Assembly (NCBI GenBank): GCA_947307225.1
Contig: CAMZIL010000005.1
Coordinates: 1 to 64,000 of the forward strand
Source of the DNA: an uncultured Candidatus Saccharibacteria bacterium
GTDB lineage: Bacteria > Patescibacteriota > Saccharimonadia > Saccharimonadales > Saccharimonadaceae
Direction of reading: 5' to 3'
DNA: 64,000 nucleotides
Numbering within the stretch: the stretch's first letter is position 1; each line of letters begins with the position of its first letter. The translations under genes and the position numbers were made by a program. Shown here piece by piece: positions 1-7,657 of the stretch. Below the pieces are notes generated by a model. That model did not search any database and was not told the origin of the DNA. It saw only the letters and a program-made list of their open reading frames with translations.

Positions 1-3
1 CGA

Positions 4-108
4 GTCGGATGGTTTTCGGAGGCTCTACGGAGGCTACGGCCGAGTAGAAGCAGCGTCCGCCCGTGACGACGGGCCGGGCGACTGCTGCGCCTCTGAAAAC
101 CATCTGAC
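4..108 (+). ncRNA. Structured element, copy 1 (three-way junction fold)
   Basis: A 20-bp closing helix (4-23 with 89-108) pairs perfectly apart from two G-T pairs. It encloses two hairpins, one carrying GGCTACGGCCGA and one carrying CCCGTGACGACGGG. The same architecture and near-identical hairpin tips recur at 62692-62812 with a different closing helix. The wobbles are G-U only if the + strand is the folded strand, which argues for RNA or single-stranded DNA of that strand. Its right arm runs into the -35 box of the cysteine desulfurase promoter. I do not recognise a known RNA family. Type ncRNA is a best guess; a DNA palindrome is possible. The left flank is cut close by the window edge. Confidence 0.5.
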
Positions 109-132
109 GAGAGCAGCCTTTTGAGGTATAAT
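104..132 (+). promoter_or_regulatory. Promoter of cysteine desulfurase gene
   Basis: CTGACG (104-109), a 17-nt spacer, then TATAAT (127-132). The -10 box ends 6 nt before the ATG at 139, so the transcript should start at or beside the start codon (leaderless). Confidence 0.65.
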
Positions 133-138
133 TACAAC

Positions 139-1287
139 ATGATTTATCTAGATTACGCTGCCGCAACGCCGCTATCACCAAAAGCTAAGCAAGCTATGCT
201 GCCTTATTTTGATGAGAAGTTTTTCAATCCATCGGCTGCATATTTGCCTGCAACGGAAATTCGTCGCGAATATGAATCGGCGAAGGGCGAGATTGCGCAT
301 GTTATTGGCGCAAAAGGCGCGGATCTAGTGATGACTTCTGGTGCAACCGAGGCAAATAGCCTTGTTTTTGCGACTGTTCCGGACGATGCTGAAGTTTTAA
401 TATCCGCCGTCGAGCATCCATCGATTCTAGAAAATGCAAAGCAGAAAAACTACCAAGTAATTGCTGTCGACGAAACGGGCCGAATCAATCTTGATGATTT
501 CAAGCAAAAACTCACGCCGCGCACGCAACTAGTTTCGGTTTGTCTTGCTAGTAGCGAACTCGGCACGATTCAGCCACTAAGCGATATCGCGCGCATTATT
601 AACGATGAGCGAACGCGCCGTGCATTCGCAGGCGAAAAGACCCCGCTATATTTCCATAGTGATGCTTCGCAGGGCCTTGGCCTAATGGAGGTAAAAGTCT
701 CGCGCCTCGGCGTGGATCTTTTGACGATTAATGCCGCGAAGGTATATGGTCCGAAGGGAATCGGTGCGCTCTATGTTGGACATAATGCCCGTATCAAACC
801 TCAGGTTCATGGCGGTGGTCAAGAGATGGGATTGCGTAGTGGGACGGAAAACGTTCCTGCGACGATCGCATTTGCGACAGCGATTCTTGACGCAGAAAAA
901 CATCTTGCTGGCGAGCGTAAACGTCTCGGCGATTTGCGCGCGAAATTCAAAAACCTTCTTGCCGAAAAGATCGATGGTATTGAATTTCTCGGCAAAGAAA
1001 AAACTCAATTAGCAAACTTCCTACCAATTACCATTCCGGGGCTAGATGCGGAGCGCCTAATATTCGCGCTCGAGGATCGCGGCGTCTATCTTTCCACCGG
1101 TGCCGCCTGTGCAGCAAGCAAAGGCGAAAAATCTCCGACTCTCCGTGCAATTGGCTTAAATGATTCTCGAATCGCTGGTTCTTTGCGTATTACACTTGGT
1201 CGCCCAACAACCGAAGAGGATGTTATCGCGGCTGCAGACGTAATCGCAGACATCGTTTCTAGCGAGCGAGCTCGTCTCGCAAAATAA
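139..1287 (+). CDS. iscS: Cysteine desulfurase (NifS/IscS family)
   Basis: PLP-dependent class V aminotransferase that removes sulfur from cysteine for Fe-S clusters or tRNA thiolation. Visible are the N-terminal YLDYAAATPLS, SGATEANS, AVEHPSI, the HSDASQGLG PLP-aspartate region, the PLP-lysine segment AAKVYGPKGIGALYV, and the catalytic-cysteine loop STGAACAASKGEKSP. The usual His before the PLP lysine is Ala here (NAAK), a mild deviation. I start at ATG 139 (382 aa) rather than the track's TTG at 121, because 121 lies upstream of and inside the -10 box and MIYLDYAA is the normal family N-terminus. No isc/suf partner lies next to it. The thiouridylase gene mnmA 6 kb away is a plausible sulfur acceptor. 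The symbol is by family; iscS versus nifS is not resolved. Confidence 0.93.
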   Translation: MIYLDYAAATPLSPKAKQAMLPYFDEKFFNPSAAYLPATEIRREYESAKGEIAHVIGAKGADLVMTSGATEANSLVFATVPDDAEVLISAVEHPSILENAKQKNYQVIAVDETGRINLDDFKQKLTPRTQLVSVCLASSELGTIQPLSDIARIINDERTRRAFAGEKTPLYFHSDASQGLGLMEVKVSRLGVDLLTINAAKVYGPKGIGALYVGHNARIKPQVHGGGQEMGLRSGTENVPATIAFATAILDAEKHLAGERKRLGDLRAKFKNLLAEKIDGIEFLGKEKTQLANFLPITIPGLDAERLIFALEDRGVYLSTGAACAASKGEKSPTLRAIGLNDSRIAGSLRITLGRPTTEEDVIAAADVIADIVSSERARLAK

Positions 1288-2040
1288 TTACCAGTGTCTT
1301 GTATTGAAGTTGTAGCCGCCGCCGGCGCTGCCATTTCTGCGCTGCAGTACTCTGCCGCGTGCATCGTTGCCGTTCATAGCGTTTTGGCGCAATTGTTCAA
1401 GCTGTTCGTCGCTGATTTCTAGGCCGTTATCGTCATCATCATCGCCATCACCGCCGCCGGCTTCATTACCGTTCATTTCGGAAACGGTCGAGTTGCGTTT
1501 GTCGGAAATACGGTTCTTTGCGGCCTGCGCTTTTTGGTCGCGACTCTCTTTGGAAGATTGCTTGCTTGCGCAGTTGTCTTCGTATAGGACGCCCTCTGCC
1601 TTGTTATAGAGAACCAATGCTTCGTCGTATTTCTTGAGGACGCGCGCTTCGTCGCCCTGAGCCTCAATACTATAGGAAAGATTTACGCGCACCTGGCAAA
1701 TTTTATCGCTAGGCGGAACGTTCTTGATGCTTTCGCGCAACTCCTCTTCGGCCTTTGCGTTTTCGTTATTTTTTAGGTAAGCGGTGCCGGCATTATAGTA
1801 AGCAATATATGGCTCAAGCAGGTTGGCATTCTTATGAATTTGGCTTAGACCGATAATAAAGTCGCTCTTTTCGTTGTTGTAATTAATGCCAAAAAGCGCG
1901 TCAAACACGGCCGGGCGAAGGAAGAATAATCCGCCGGCGATGAGCAAAATCAAAGGCAGAGCAGCGATAGAAAATAGCTTGCGGCGACGATGTTTGCGGA
2001 CACCTTCCTGGTCGAGAATTCTAGGATCTAGATTGATCAT
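1288..2040 (-). CDS. TPR membrane protein, BatC-like
   Basis: 250 aa. One N-terminal membrane segment (about residues 25-42, after a basic RKHRRRK stretch) is followed by an extracytoplasmic TPR-like helical region (roughly 70-165: AYYNAGTAYLKNNENAKAEEEL, then a second tetratricopeptide-like stretch). The C-terminus is low-complexity, with a GGGDGDDDDD acidic run and a Gly/Asn-rich end. It is the last gene of the MoxR/VWA operon and overlaps the preceding VWA gene by 4 nt (ATGA), so it is translationally coupled. In Bat operons a TPR protein (BatC) follows the VWA genes, which is the basis of the name. TPR units suggest a scaffold. Substrate and exact role are unknown. Confidence 0.75.
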   Translation of the reverse strand: MINLDPRILDQEGVRKHRRRKLFSIAALPLILLIAGGLFFLRPAVFDALFGINYNNEKSDFIIGLSQIHKNANLLEPYIAYYNAGTAYLKNNENAKAEEELRESIKNVPPSDKICQVRVNLSYSIEAQGDEARVLKKYDEALVLYNKAEGVLYEDNCASKQSSKESRDQKAQAAKNRISDKRNSTVSEMNGNEAGGGDGDDDDDNGLEISDEQLEQLRQNAMNGNDARGRVLQRRNGSAGGGYNFNTRHW

Positions 2041-3032
2041 TTTACTACCTTCCTTTCGAGCAATATTACGCCAAGTACAGCCGAGAAATCATACATGAGT
2101 ATTGCGAATGCGGCAATCATTGGAATCCAGTAAAGCTCTGCGCTAACGCGCGCGGTCTTGTCGGACTTTTTGTAGGTGATAGACGGACTAGAGAAGCTAT
2201 TAATACTGTCGAATTTGTCGGAAGAAGAAATGCGGCGATAATATGGCAACCCGAGCTTGTCGGCGATCGTGGTAAGATTTGTTTCGTTTAGCTTCGAGAT
2301 GTGCGGAGCGCCGGTCGCTGGGTCGGTAATCGTAGAGCGAGTTACTTCATTGTTGTAATCAACTTGGTGGACCTCGCCGCCATTGAGTGAGCCATAGCCG
2401 ATAATTGCGCCTCCGGCAACGAGGGAGCTAAGATCGCTCGGGATGCTGGTCGAATTTTTGTCATCTTCGCCATCGGTCATAACGATGAGAATGTTTGCTC
2501 GCTCTGGGAAACGCTTAGCGTACTTCTTGATGCGAGTATAGGAATACTTGAGTAATGAGGACAGATCGGAATCCATTGTGAGCAAGCTGTTCTTTGGCGA
2601 CAATGAATTGATGAAGGAGCTTGCCGTAGTTGAGTCATTCACGAGTGGCATTGCCTGATAAATGTTGTAGTCCATCGTCGTGATGCTGAAGCGTGAACCG
2701 GCAAATAGCTTTACGATTTTTTGCATGTCTTCAGAAGCAACCTCGTAACGATACTTACCATTCATATCTTTCGTCGCCATACTGCCGGTGTTGTCGACTA
2801 CAAAATGGACGTTCAGGTTGCTGAGGTTTCGCTCGGCAGTATCTGTGCCGATTGCTGGGCGCGCGAGCGCAATGACGAGCAGGGCGGCAATGCCGATACG
2901 GCGGAAAATATATGCCTTGCGATATTTCTTTTTAATAAGGCAGAATACCGTAGCCGTCAGTATTGCGACAATGAGAATAATGAATATAAATAGCGGAATT
3001 GATGAGACGAATATCATAGACGCAGCCTCCAT
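2037..3032 (-). CDS. Von Willebrand A domain membrane protein, BatB/BatA-like
   Basis: 331 aa. Two hydrophobic N-terminal segments (about 5-30 and 42-62) and a C-terminal one (about 300-325) flank a VWA domain. The metal-ion (MIDAS) motif reads VVDNTGSM, and the second MIDAS region is IVMTDGEDDK, so Mg binding looks intact. The VWA domain probably faces outside or lies between the membrane anchors. The start overlaps the end of the upstream VWA gene by 19 nt and the stop overlaps the TPR gene by 4 nt. In characterised systems MoxR AAA+ ATPases act on VWA proteins as chaperone or metal-insertion partners; that role is inferred here from operon context only. Confidence 0.85.
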   Translation of the reverse strand: MEAASMIFVSSIPLFIFIILIVAILTATVFCLIKKKYRKAYIFRRIGIAALLVIALARPAIGTDTAERNLSNLNVHFVVDNTGSMATKDMNGKYRYEVASEDMQKIVKLFAGSRFSITTMDYNIYQAMPLVNDSTTASSFINSLSPKNSLLTMDSDLSSLLKYSYTRIKKYAKRFPERANILIVMTDGEDDKNSTSIPSDLSSLVAGGAIIGYGSLNGGEVHQVDYNNEVTRSTITDPATGAPHISKLNETNLTTIADKLGLPYYRRISSSDKFDSINSFSSPSITYKKSDKTARVSAELYWIPMIAAFAILMYDFSAVLGVILLERKVVK

Positions 3033-3991
3033 AATAATGCAATCATAACGATGAAGCTGACTGCGGAAATAATCAGCGCGATGTCTGGAGAATCGACGTA
3101 TGAGATTTCGGAGTTGCCGGCGACTTTAGCTGCTTCCTGGGCGAGAACTTTGTTGATGATATTGCTTGAAATCTCGGTCCCATTGAATATCAATGTGCGG
3201 AGATTGTAGAATGAACCACCGGTTATGGCGACCGCATTTTGGAATAGTCTTTCTTGTTGGCTAGTTGAACTGTAATTAATAGAGATGCCATAGAAAGTGA
3301 TGTTGTAGCGTTTAGCGAACCTTGCGGCCTGGTTAATGTCGACTGTTTCGCTCGAGCTGGCATAATTATCGGTTGCGATGATTAGGCTCTTATGACGGCC
3401 GTCGTCTGAGTCGAGGTTGAAACTATTGATGCATCCGACAACGCCGTCGCCGATCATCGACACGGATTTGCCCATAACAGCAACGGAATAATCGGAGAAG
3501 TTTTTAATCAAGTCTTGGATAATTTCCGCAACCGCATCGTAATCATCGGAAAGCGGGATGAGGTTTGCCGGAACGCCGTCGAAGATTGTCAGACCCACGC
3601 GTTGGCCATGGAGACCGTCGATAGTTTTCATGAATAATTCGAGGAGAGAGGCTTGATATGAGCTCATAGAGCCACTCACGTCCAAACAGAGTACGACGTC
3701 GCGACTTTCGTTCTCGTCATTATGCTCCTCGCGTGAGGTCGGGCGAGCGGCCGCGATAGTGAATGAGAAAGTCGAAATAAGGAAACAGACGCAGGTGAAA
3801 ATTAACAAAAGGCGATAGCGTCTAACGGCGCGGCGATAAGCTGGAAGCATCTTGATCGTATGCGTGTGCGCAATAACCGCGACATTCTTCAAGCTGCGCT
3901 CGTGGCTGTGTTTGCGGTAGCGCGCCCAAACTGCGAATACGATTGCCGCAATGATGATTGGTGGGAGGAAGATAAACCAGGCGTAACGCAT
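3014..3991 (-). CDS. Von Willebrand A domain membrane protein, BatA-like
   Basis: 325 aa. N-terminal membrane segments (about 1-23 and 62-88), then a VWA domain with an ideal MIDAS motif LCLDVSGSMSSY and a later SLIIATDNYAS stretch, then a C-terminal membrane helix (about 300-320). It is paralogous to the next gene, giving the two-VWA arrangement typical of bat operons. It follows the 159-aa membrane gene with a 1-nt gap and overlaps the next VWA gene by 19 nt. Likely role: membrane-bound adaptor working with MoxR and the DUF58 protein, perhaps in envelope stress or protein assembly. The role is inferred. Confidence 0.86.
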   Translation of the reverse strand: MRYAWFIFLPPIIIAAIVFAVWARYRKHSHERSLKNVAVIAHTHTIKMLPAYRRAVRRYRLLLIFTCVCFLISTFSFTIAAARPTSREEHNDENESRDVVLCLDVSGSMSSYQASLLELFMKTIDGLHGQRVGLTIFDGVPANLIPLSDDYDAVAEIIQDLIKNFSDYSVAVMGKSVSMIGDGVVGCINSFNLDSDDGRHKSLIIATDNYASSSETVDINQAARFAKRYNITFYGISINYSSTSQQERLFQNAVAITGGSFYNLRTLIFNGTEISSNIINKVLAQEAAKVAGNSEISYVDSPDIALIISAVSFIVMIALLWRLRL

Positions 3992-3992
3992 A

Positions 3993-4472
3993 TTACTGCT
4001 CCCTCACAATCTTGCGCGCATTTTCGGCGGCGCTTGCCACGGAACCTTGTTCGAGCGTGTCGAACTCGTCTGGGTAGTAACTATCAACGAGCTCGGCGAG
4101 CTTCTTGTAATTCGTCTTCTTGAGATCATTCAGGGTCATAATATCAGCGTGGAAGCCCATCGCCTCGTAGAAGAATAGACGCACAATAAGGCTGAGCTGC
4201 TGATGACACTGTGATGCCTTGATTTGGCGACGTTCGTAGCGTTCGACGGAAGCATCGATCATCTTGAGATATTTGTCGCGGAGGACATTCATATTGATGA
4301 CCTTCGGCGCATTAATCTTTAGAGTATCGATGGTCTTGATATCTTTCTTACGCGTGACGTAAATGATGAGGAAAATAATGACTGCGGCGATTGCAAGTAA
4401 TAAAATGCCGACAAAAATCCAGACTGGAGAATAAGTAATTGGGCCATAAAATGTCGTGTTAGCGTCGGACAT
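3993..4472 (-). CDS. Small single-pass membrane protein of Bat operon
   Basis: 159 aa with one strong membrane helix near the N-terminus (about 17-39), followed by a basic RKKD stop-transfer and a soluble, probably helical cytoplasmic domain (LRDKYLKMIDASVERYERRQI and on). It sits between the DUF58 gene (14-nt overlap) and the first VWA gene (1-nt gap). Bat operons commonly carry a short membrane protein at this place (DUF4381-like in other phyla), but sequence similarity is too weak to claim that family. No catalytic motif seen. Confidence 0.7.
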   Translation of the reverse strand: MSDANTTFYGPITYSPVWIFVGILLLAIAAVIIFLIIYVTRKKDIKTIDTLKINAPKVINMNVLRDKYLKMIDASVERYERRQIKASQCHQQLSLIVRLFFYEAMGFHADIMTLNDLKKTNYKKLAELVDSYYPDEFDTLEQGSVASAAENARKIVREQ

Positions 4473-5346
4473 GCTTCTGCTCCTCTAGCATACCGATGAT
4501 GCGTGGTATGGCATGGTTAACGCTATCGACGAAACAACAAACAATGCCAATGCGACGCAAAGTTTTACGAATGCCGATGCGCTGCGCCTCGCGGTACTCT
4601 GCCTCCGCTTTCGCAATCTTCTTGTTCTGTCTAAAGAAGTGCGATAGACGCATCTTGCCGTCGATATCAACCGCATCGTAATCGGCCAAAAGTTCGTTCG
4701 TCAATGGGGAATCCTCGACGACGATAAACATGATTTCATGACGGGCATGTAGCTTGCGTACGAGCTCGGTATCGATTTTACTGATACCCTCAGCGTCGCT
4801 CATGACGATCATAAAGCTGCGTTCGCGGTAGGTTTTTGAAACATAAGTAAGTAGGGAATTCAGATCGCTTTCCGGTGCATTGAGGGCCATAGACTTTGCG
4901 TACTTGTCGAGGAAGTTCTCGATATACGCCGTATCTTCCTTGAGCATGTAGCGCTTGTTTTCGCCCTTGTTGCCGTAAATCATGCCGACCAAATCACCGT
5001 GGTGCTGAGCGATGTAGGCCATTACGCCAGCACAGAAAGTTGCGACTTCCTGTTTACTCTCGCCACTCGGCGCAAGCGTAGCCATCGTGTTGCCATTGTC
5101 GGCCACGAGCAAAATATTGTGTTTGCGAACGGCAATGTAGCGGCGAATCATGACTGAACGCGAACGCGCGGTTGCCTTCCAGTCGATATCCTTAACGTCG
5201 TCGCCGTAGTTATACTCGCGCAAGTCGTCAAAATCCAGGCTGCGGCCCTTAAAGACGGAGCCGTAGTTGCCGGTCAAGACATTCCTCACGCGTCGCTGCG
5301 CGAAGATGTCCATCTTTTTTCGAACTTTTACGAGATAACTTGGCAT
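4459..5346 (-). CDS. DUF58 / degenerate VWA domain protein
   Basis: 295 aa soluble protein. The DUF58 signature is clear: GNYGSVFKGRSLDFDDLREY, then GDDVKDIDWKATARS. This is followed by a VWA-like fold in which the MIDAS position reads ADNGNTM rather than DxSxS, so metal binding may be weakened or lost. DUF58 genes almost always follow moxR, as here (16 nt downstream of it). Together they form the cytoplasmic part of the MoxR/VWA system. Start ATG at 5346, preceded by a weak purine stretch. Confidence 0.9.
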   Translation of the reverse strand: MPSYLVKVRKKMDIFAQRRVRNVLTGNYGSVFKGRSLDFDDLREYNYGDDVKDIDWKATARSRSVMIRRYIAVRKHNILLVADNGNTMATLAPSGESKQEVATFCAGVMAYIAQHHGDLVGMIYGNKGENKRYMLKEDTAYIENFLDKYAKSMALNAPESDLNSLLTYVSKTYRERSFMIVMSDAEGISKIDTELVRKLHARHEIMFIVVEDSPLTNELLADYDAVDIDGKMRLSHFFRQNKKIAKAEAEYREAQRIGIRKTLRRIGIVCCFVDSVNHAIPRIIGMLEEQKHVRR

Positions 5347-5362
5347 TTTTCCCTTGGTTTAA

Positions 5363-6361
5363 CTATGGTGTTTGAATTTTGCTAAAGATTGCGTCGATGA
5401 TTGCTTCTGGATGGACGTCGTCTGCGGCTGCTTCGAAGTTTAGGAGGACGCGATGGCGAAGAGCGGCGTGGCGCAATTGTTTAACATCGTCAGGCGTGAC
5501 ATAACCACGGCCATTGAGAAGAGCGAGCGCCTGTGCGACCTGCAAGAGTGCGATGCCGCCGCGTGGGCTGACGCCGTATTCAACGTAGCGCGCGAGCGTT
5601 GCGTCGATAATAGCGCGTGGGTTGCGGGTTGCAGTGACGATGTTGACGATGTAATTCTTGATCGAGTCGTCGACCGCGATCATCTTTGCGTATTGCTGCA
5701 ATTTCTTTACGTCTTCAATTGAGACCTTGTCTTCTGGGCCGAGCGCAGCGGTCGTTTGACCGGTAATCGTGTAGTTCAAAATCTGCATCTCTTCATCGCG
5801 AGTAGGATACTGAACGACCTCTTTTAGAAGGAAGCGGTCGAGCTGAGCCTCCGGAAGCTCATAAGTACCTTCTTGTTCGATTGGGTTCTGAGTTGCGAGC
5901 ACAACGAATGGCTCTGGCATCTTGTACATAACGCCACCGACAGAAACCTGGCGTTCCTGCATTGCCTCGAGCATAGCGGACTGAGTCTTCGCGCTCGAGC
6001 GGTTAATTTCATCGAGGAGAACAAAGTTTGCATGTACTGGACCGATCTTCGTATCGAAGCTGCCAGTATTGTAGTTATAAATCTGAGTACCAATAATATC
6101 GCTTGGAAGCAAATCTGGCGTACACTGAACGCGGCTGAAAGTACCGCTCGATGCTTCGGCGATTGTCTTTGCGGCGAGCGTCTTTGCGAGGCCCGGTACG
6201 GATTCGAGCAAGATATGCCCGCCCGCAATCAATGCGACTTCCATCGCGAGCTTTAGCTCTTCCTGGCCAACAACTTTCTTGCTATATGCTGCGCTGAGCT
6301 TGTCTATTATGGTTTTTGCTTCGGCGAGTTCGCGTTCGCCTAATGGGTTGCCTTGGTTCAT
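5363..6361 (-). CDS. MoxR-family AAA+ ATPase
   Basis: 332 aa. Walker A region HILLESVPGLAKTLAA, the MoxR-typical RVQCTPDLLPSDIIGT, Walker B NFVLLDEINRSSAKTQSA, sensor-like VLATQNPIEQEGTYELPEAQ and the DRFL arginine-finger region, then a C-terminal lid with SPRGGIALL. Full family length. MoxR ATPases are chaperone-like and work with VWA-domain proteins, five of whose operon partners lie directly downstream here. Start ATG with an upstream AGAGGAG Shine-Dalgarno; 13 nt separate it from the PRTase-like gene, so it is internal to the operon. Confidence 0.95.
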   Translation of the reverse strand: MNQGNPLGERELAEAKTIIDKLSAAYSKKVVGQEELKLAMEVALIAGGHILLESVPGLAKTLAAKTIAEASSGTFSRVQCTPDLLPSDIIGTQIYNYNTGSFDTKIGPVHANFVLLDEINRSSAKTQSAMLEAMQERQVSVGGVMYKMPEPFVVLATQNPIEQEGTYELPEAQLDRFLLKEVVQYPTRDEEMQILNYTITGQTTAALGPEDKVSIEDVKKLQQYAKMIAVDDSIKNYIVNIVTATRNPRAIIDATLARYVEYGVSPRGGIALLQVAQALALLNGRGYVTPDDVKQLRHAALRHRVLLNFEAAADDVHPEAIIDAIFSKIQTP

Positions 6362-6374
6362 ATTTTCTCCTCTC

Positions 6375-7034
6375 TTATGCCCAATACAAACTTATATTAT
6401 TTGCCATATTAATTTTGTCGTCCTCGGAATAATTGTCTGGCTGATCGAAATAGTGCGAATCGTCAAAGAAGTTATTCTGTAGGACGTCCATGTAAGTGCA
6501 GCCGTCGGTATCAATCAGGAATTTATCGGAGACGGCCGATGAAATATTGCCCGCAGCGCCAGTAATAACGGTTGGCGTGTAGGCTTTCAGAATATTAAGT
6601 GCAACTTGAATTTGGAATGAGGTCTGCAAAATGTCCGCGAAGAGCAAGACATTGCGATTATTGAACGCGGCGAGGTCGAACTGCGGGTTCGGATCGCGTT
6701 CGCCGTTAATCTCGGAAAAAGCCTCGCGCTTGCGCTCCTCGATGATACTCATAAAGTCGCTCGAAATGTATTCGTATTCGCTTTGAGAAATATCTGGGTT
6801 TAGCACGAATTCGCCCTTTGGCGTAATAGCGCCAAGGTTGCGGGTAATATCGAATGGGTCTGCAATCTCAGCGTACTGCAAAACATAGATATAGGCATGA
6901 AGATTTGCGGCCAGCTCAATGCAGGAAAGCAGGGAGCTTTTCTTGAGACAGAAAATAATCGACTCATTGTCTTTGTACTGAGTCAACCTAGTAGCTAATT
7001 GATCGCCCAAAGCCTGTCGGCTAGGATAGAACAC
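6375..7034 (-). CDS. Degenerate phosphoribosyltransferase-like protein
   Basis: 219 aa, GTG start with a TGGAGGTGGT ribosome-binding region. The layout matches predicted bacterial phosphoribosyltransferases: FYPSRQALGDQLATRL at the N-terminus (cf. F.dR..AG..LA..L), NLGAITPKGEFVLN (cf. GAi...g....n), a helical EERKREA segment, a hydrophobic strand NVLLFADILQTS where the PRPP loop (usually VDDG.ATG.T) should be, and a C-terminal FFDDSHYFDQPDNYSEDD tail. The two acidic residues and the glycines of the PRPP loop are missing, so catalysis looks lost. It heads the MoxR/VWA operon. The call rests on pattern only and could be wrong; a structural prediction would settle it. Confidence 0.5.
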   Translation of the reverse strand: MFYPSRQALGDQLATRLTQYKDNESIIFCLKKSSLLSCIELAANLHAYIYVLQYAEIADPFDITRNLGAITPKGEFVLNPDISQSEYEYISSDFMSIIEERKREAFSEINGERDPNPQFDLAAFNNRNVLLFADILQTSFQIQVALNILKAYTPTVITGAAGNISSAVSDKFLIDTDGCTYMDVLQNNFFDDSHYFDQPDNYSEDDKINMANNISLYWA

Positions 7035-7093
7035 ACCACCTCCACTAATATTACTTATGTATATTTTAGCATGCAGGAAGTGCTTATGTATTA

Positions 7094-7122
7094 TTGACTT
7101 TTAGGGAAAAGTGTGATATAAT
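7094..7122 (+). promoter_or_regulatory. Strong consensus promoter
   Basis: TTGACT (7094-7099), 17 nt, TATAAT (7117-7122), with TG one base before the -10 (extended). Predicted start near 7129, giving a roughly 50-nt leader that contains a GGGC-CTA-GCCC hairpin and a good GAAAGGAGG Shine-Dalgarno. Confidence 0.85.
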
Positions 7123-7180
7123 AGTAGGATGTAGCTCGTTGTTAGGGCCTAGCCCTCACCCCGAAAGGAGGTAGATAACT

Positions 7181-7618
7181 ATGAAAAAATTGTTATCTAT
7201 AATCATGCTACTCGTTGTTTTAAGTATTATGCCTGCGAATGAAGCGTATGCTTGCCAGGGTTGTGGTTGCGGTTGTGATCAATGTAAAACCGGTGATGTC
7301 CCGGTCGTGACAATAAAAACCAAGACCAATCAATTCAAAAAGAAGACCAAGGCTCTCTTGAAGCCGGTCAAATCTTATGGCAAGAAATACGGTTGGACCG
7401 TGAAGACTGAAGTAATCAAAAAGACTTCGAAGAAATACTACACAAAAGTAGTCTTCAACTGTCCGGACATGCACTGCTATATGGACGTTGTCATTCGCGC
7501 CACCAAGAAAAACGGCAAAGTCACTGCCGAGTGGTGGTACAAACAAGACGGCAAGTGGTATAGAACCACGTCGGAAGGCATGAAAAAATCACTAGCCGAA
7601 TATGGCTACAAGAAATAA
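7181..7618 (+). CDS. Small secreted Cys-rich, Lys-rich protein
   Basis: 145 aa. Signal peptide MKKLLSIIMLLVVLSIMPANEAYA with a probable cut after AYA. The mature protein opens with CQGCGCGCDQCK, five cysteines in twelve residues, then a strongly basic body with aromatic strands (YYTKVVFNCPDMHCYMDVV, EWWYKQDGKWYRT). Seven cysteines in all could form disulfides or bind a metal. The downstream half resembles a small beta-rich exported domain, but I do not recognise a family. Start fixed by GAAAGGAGG 8 nt upstream. It stands alone with its own strong promoter and terminator, so it may be highly expressed. A role at the cell surface or toward the host cell is speculation. Confidence 0.82.
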   Translation: MKKLLSIIMLLVVLSIMPANEAYACQGCGCGCDQCKTGDVPVVTIKTKTNQFKKKTKALLKPVKSYGKKYGWTVKTEVIKKTSKKYYTKVVFNCPDMHCYMDVVIRATKKNGKVTAEWWYKQDGKWYRTTSEGMKKSLAEYGYKK

Positions 7619-7628
7619 TAATTAAGAG

Positions 7629-7657
7629 GTCGGGTCAAGACAAAGACCCGGCTTTTT
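7629..7657 (+). terminator. Rho-independent terminator
   Basis: GTCGGGTC / GACCCGGC stem (one G-T pair) followed by TTTTT, 10 nt after the stop codon of the secreted protein gene. Convergent mnmA ends at 7658. Confidence 0.85.

Noticed and set aside
1-120. T-box, SRP RNA or RNase P identity for the structured element
   Set aside because: No T-box AGGGTGG-type sequence, no SRP GGUCAGG/GGAAGG loop and no RNase P GAGGAAAGUC core. Both copies also lie upstream of predicted leaderless starts, so a leader riboswitch is unlikely.
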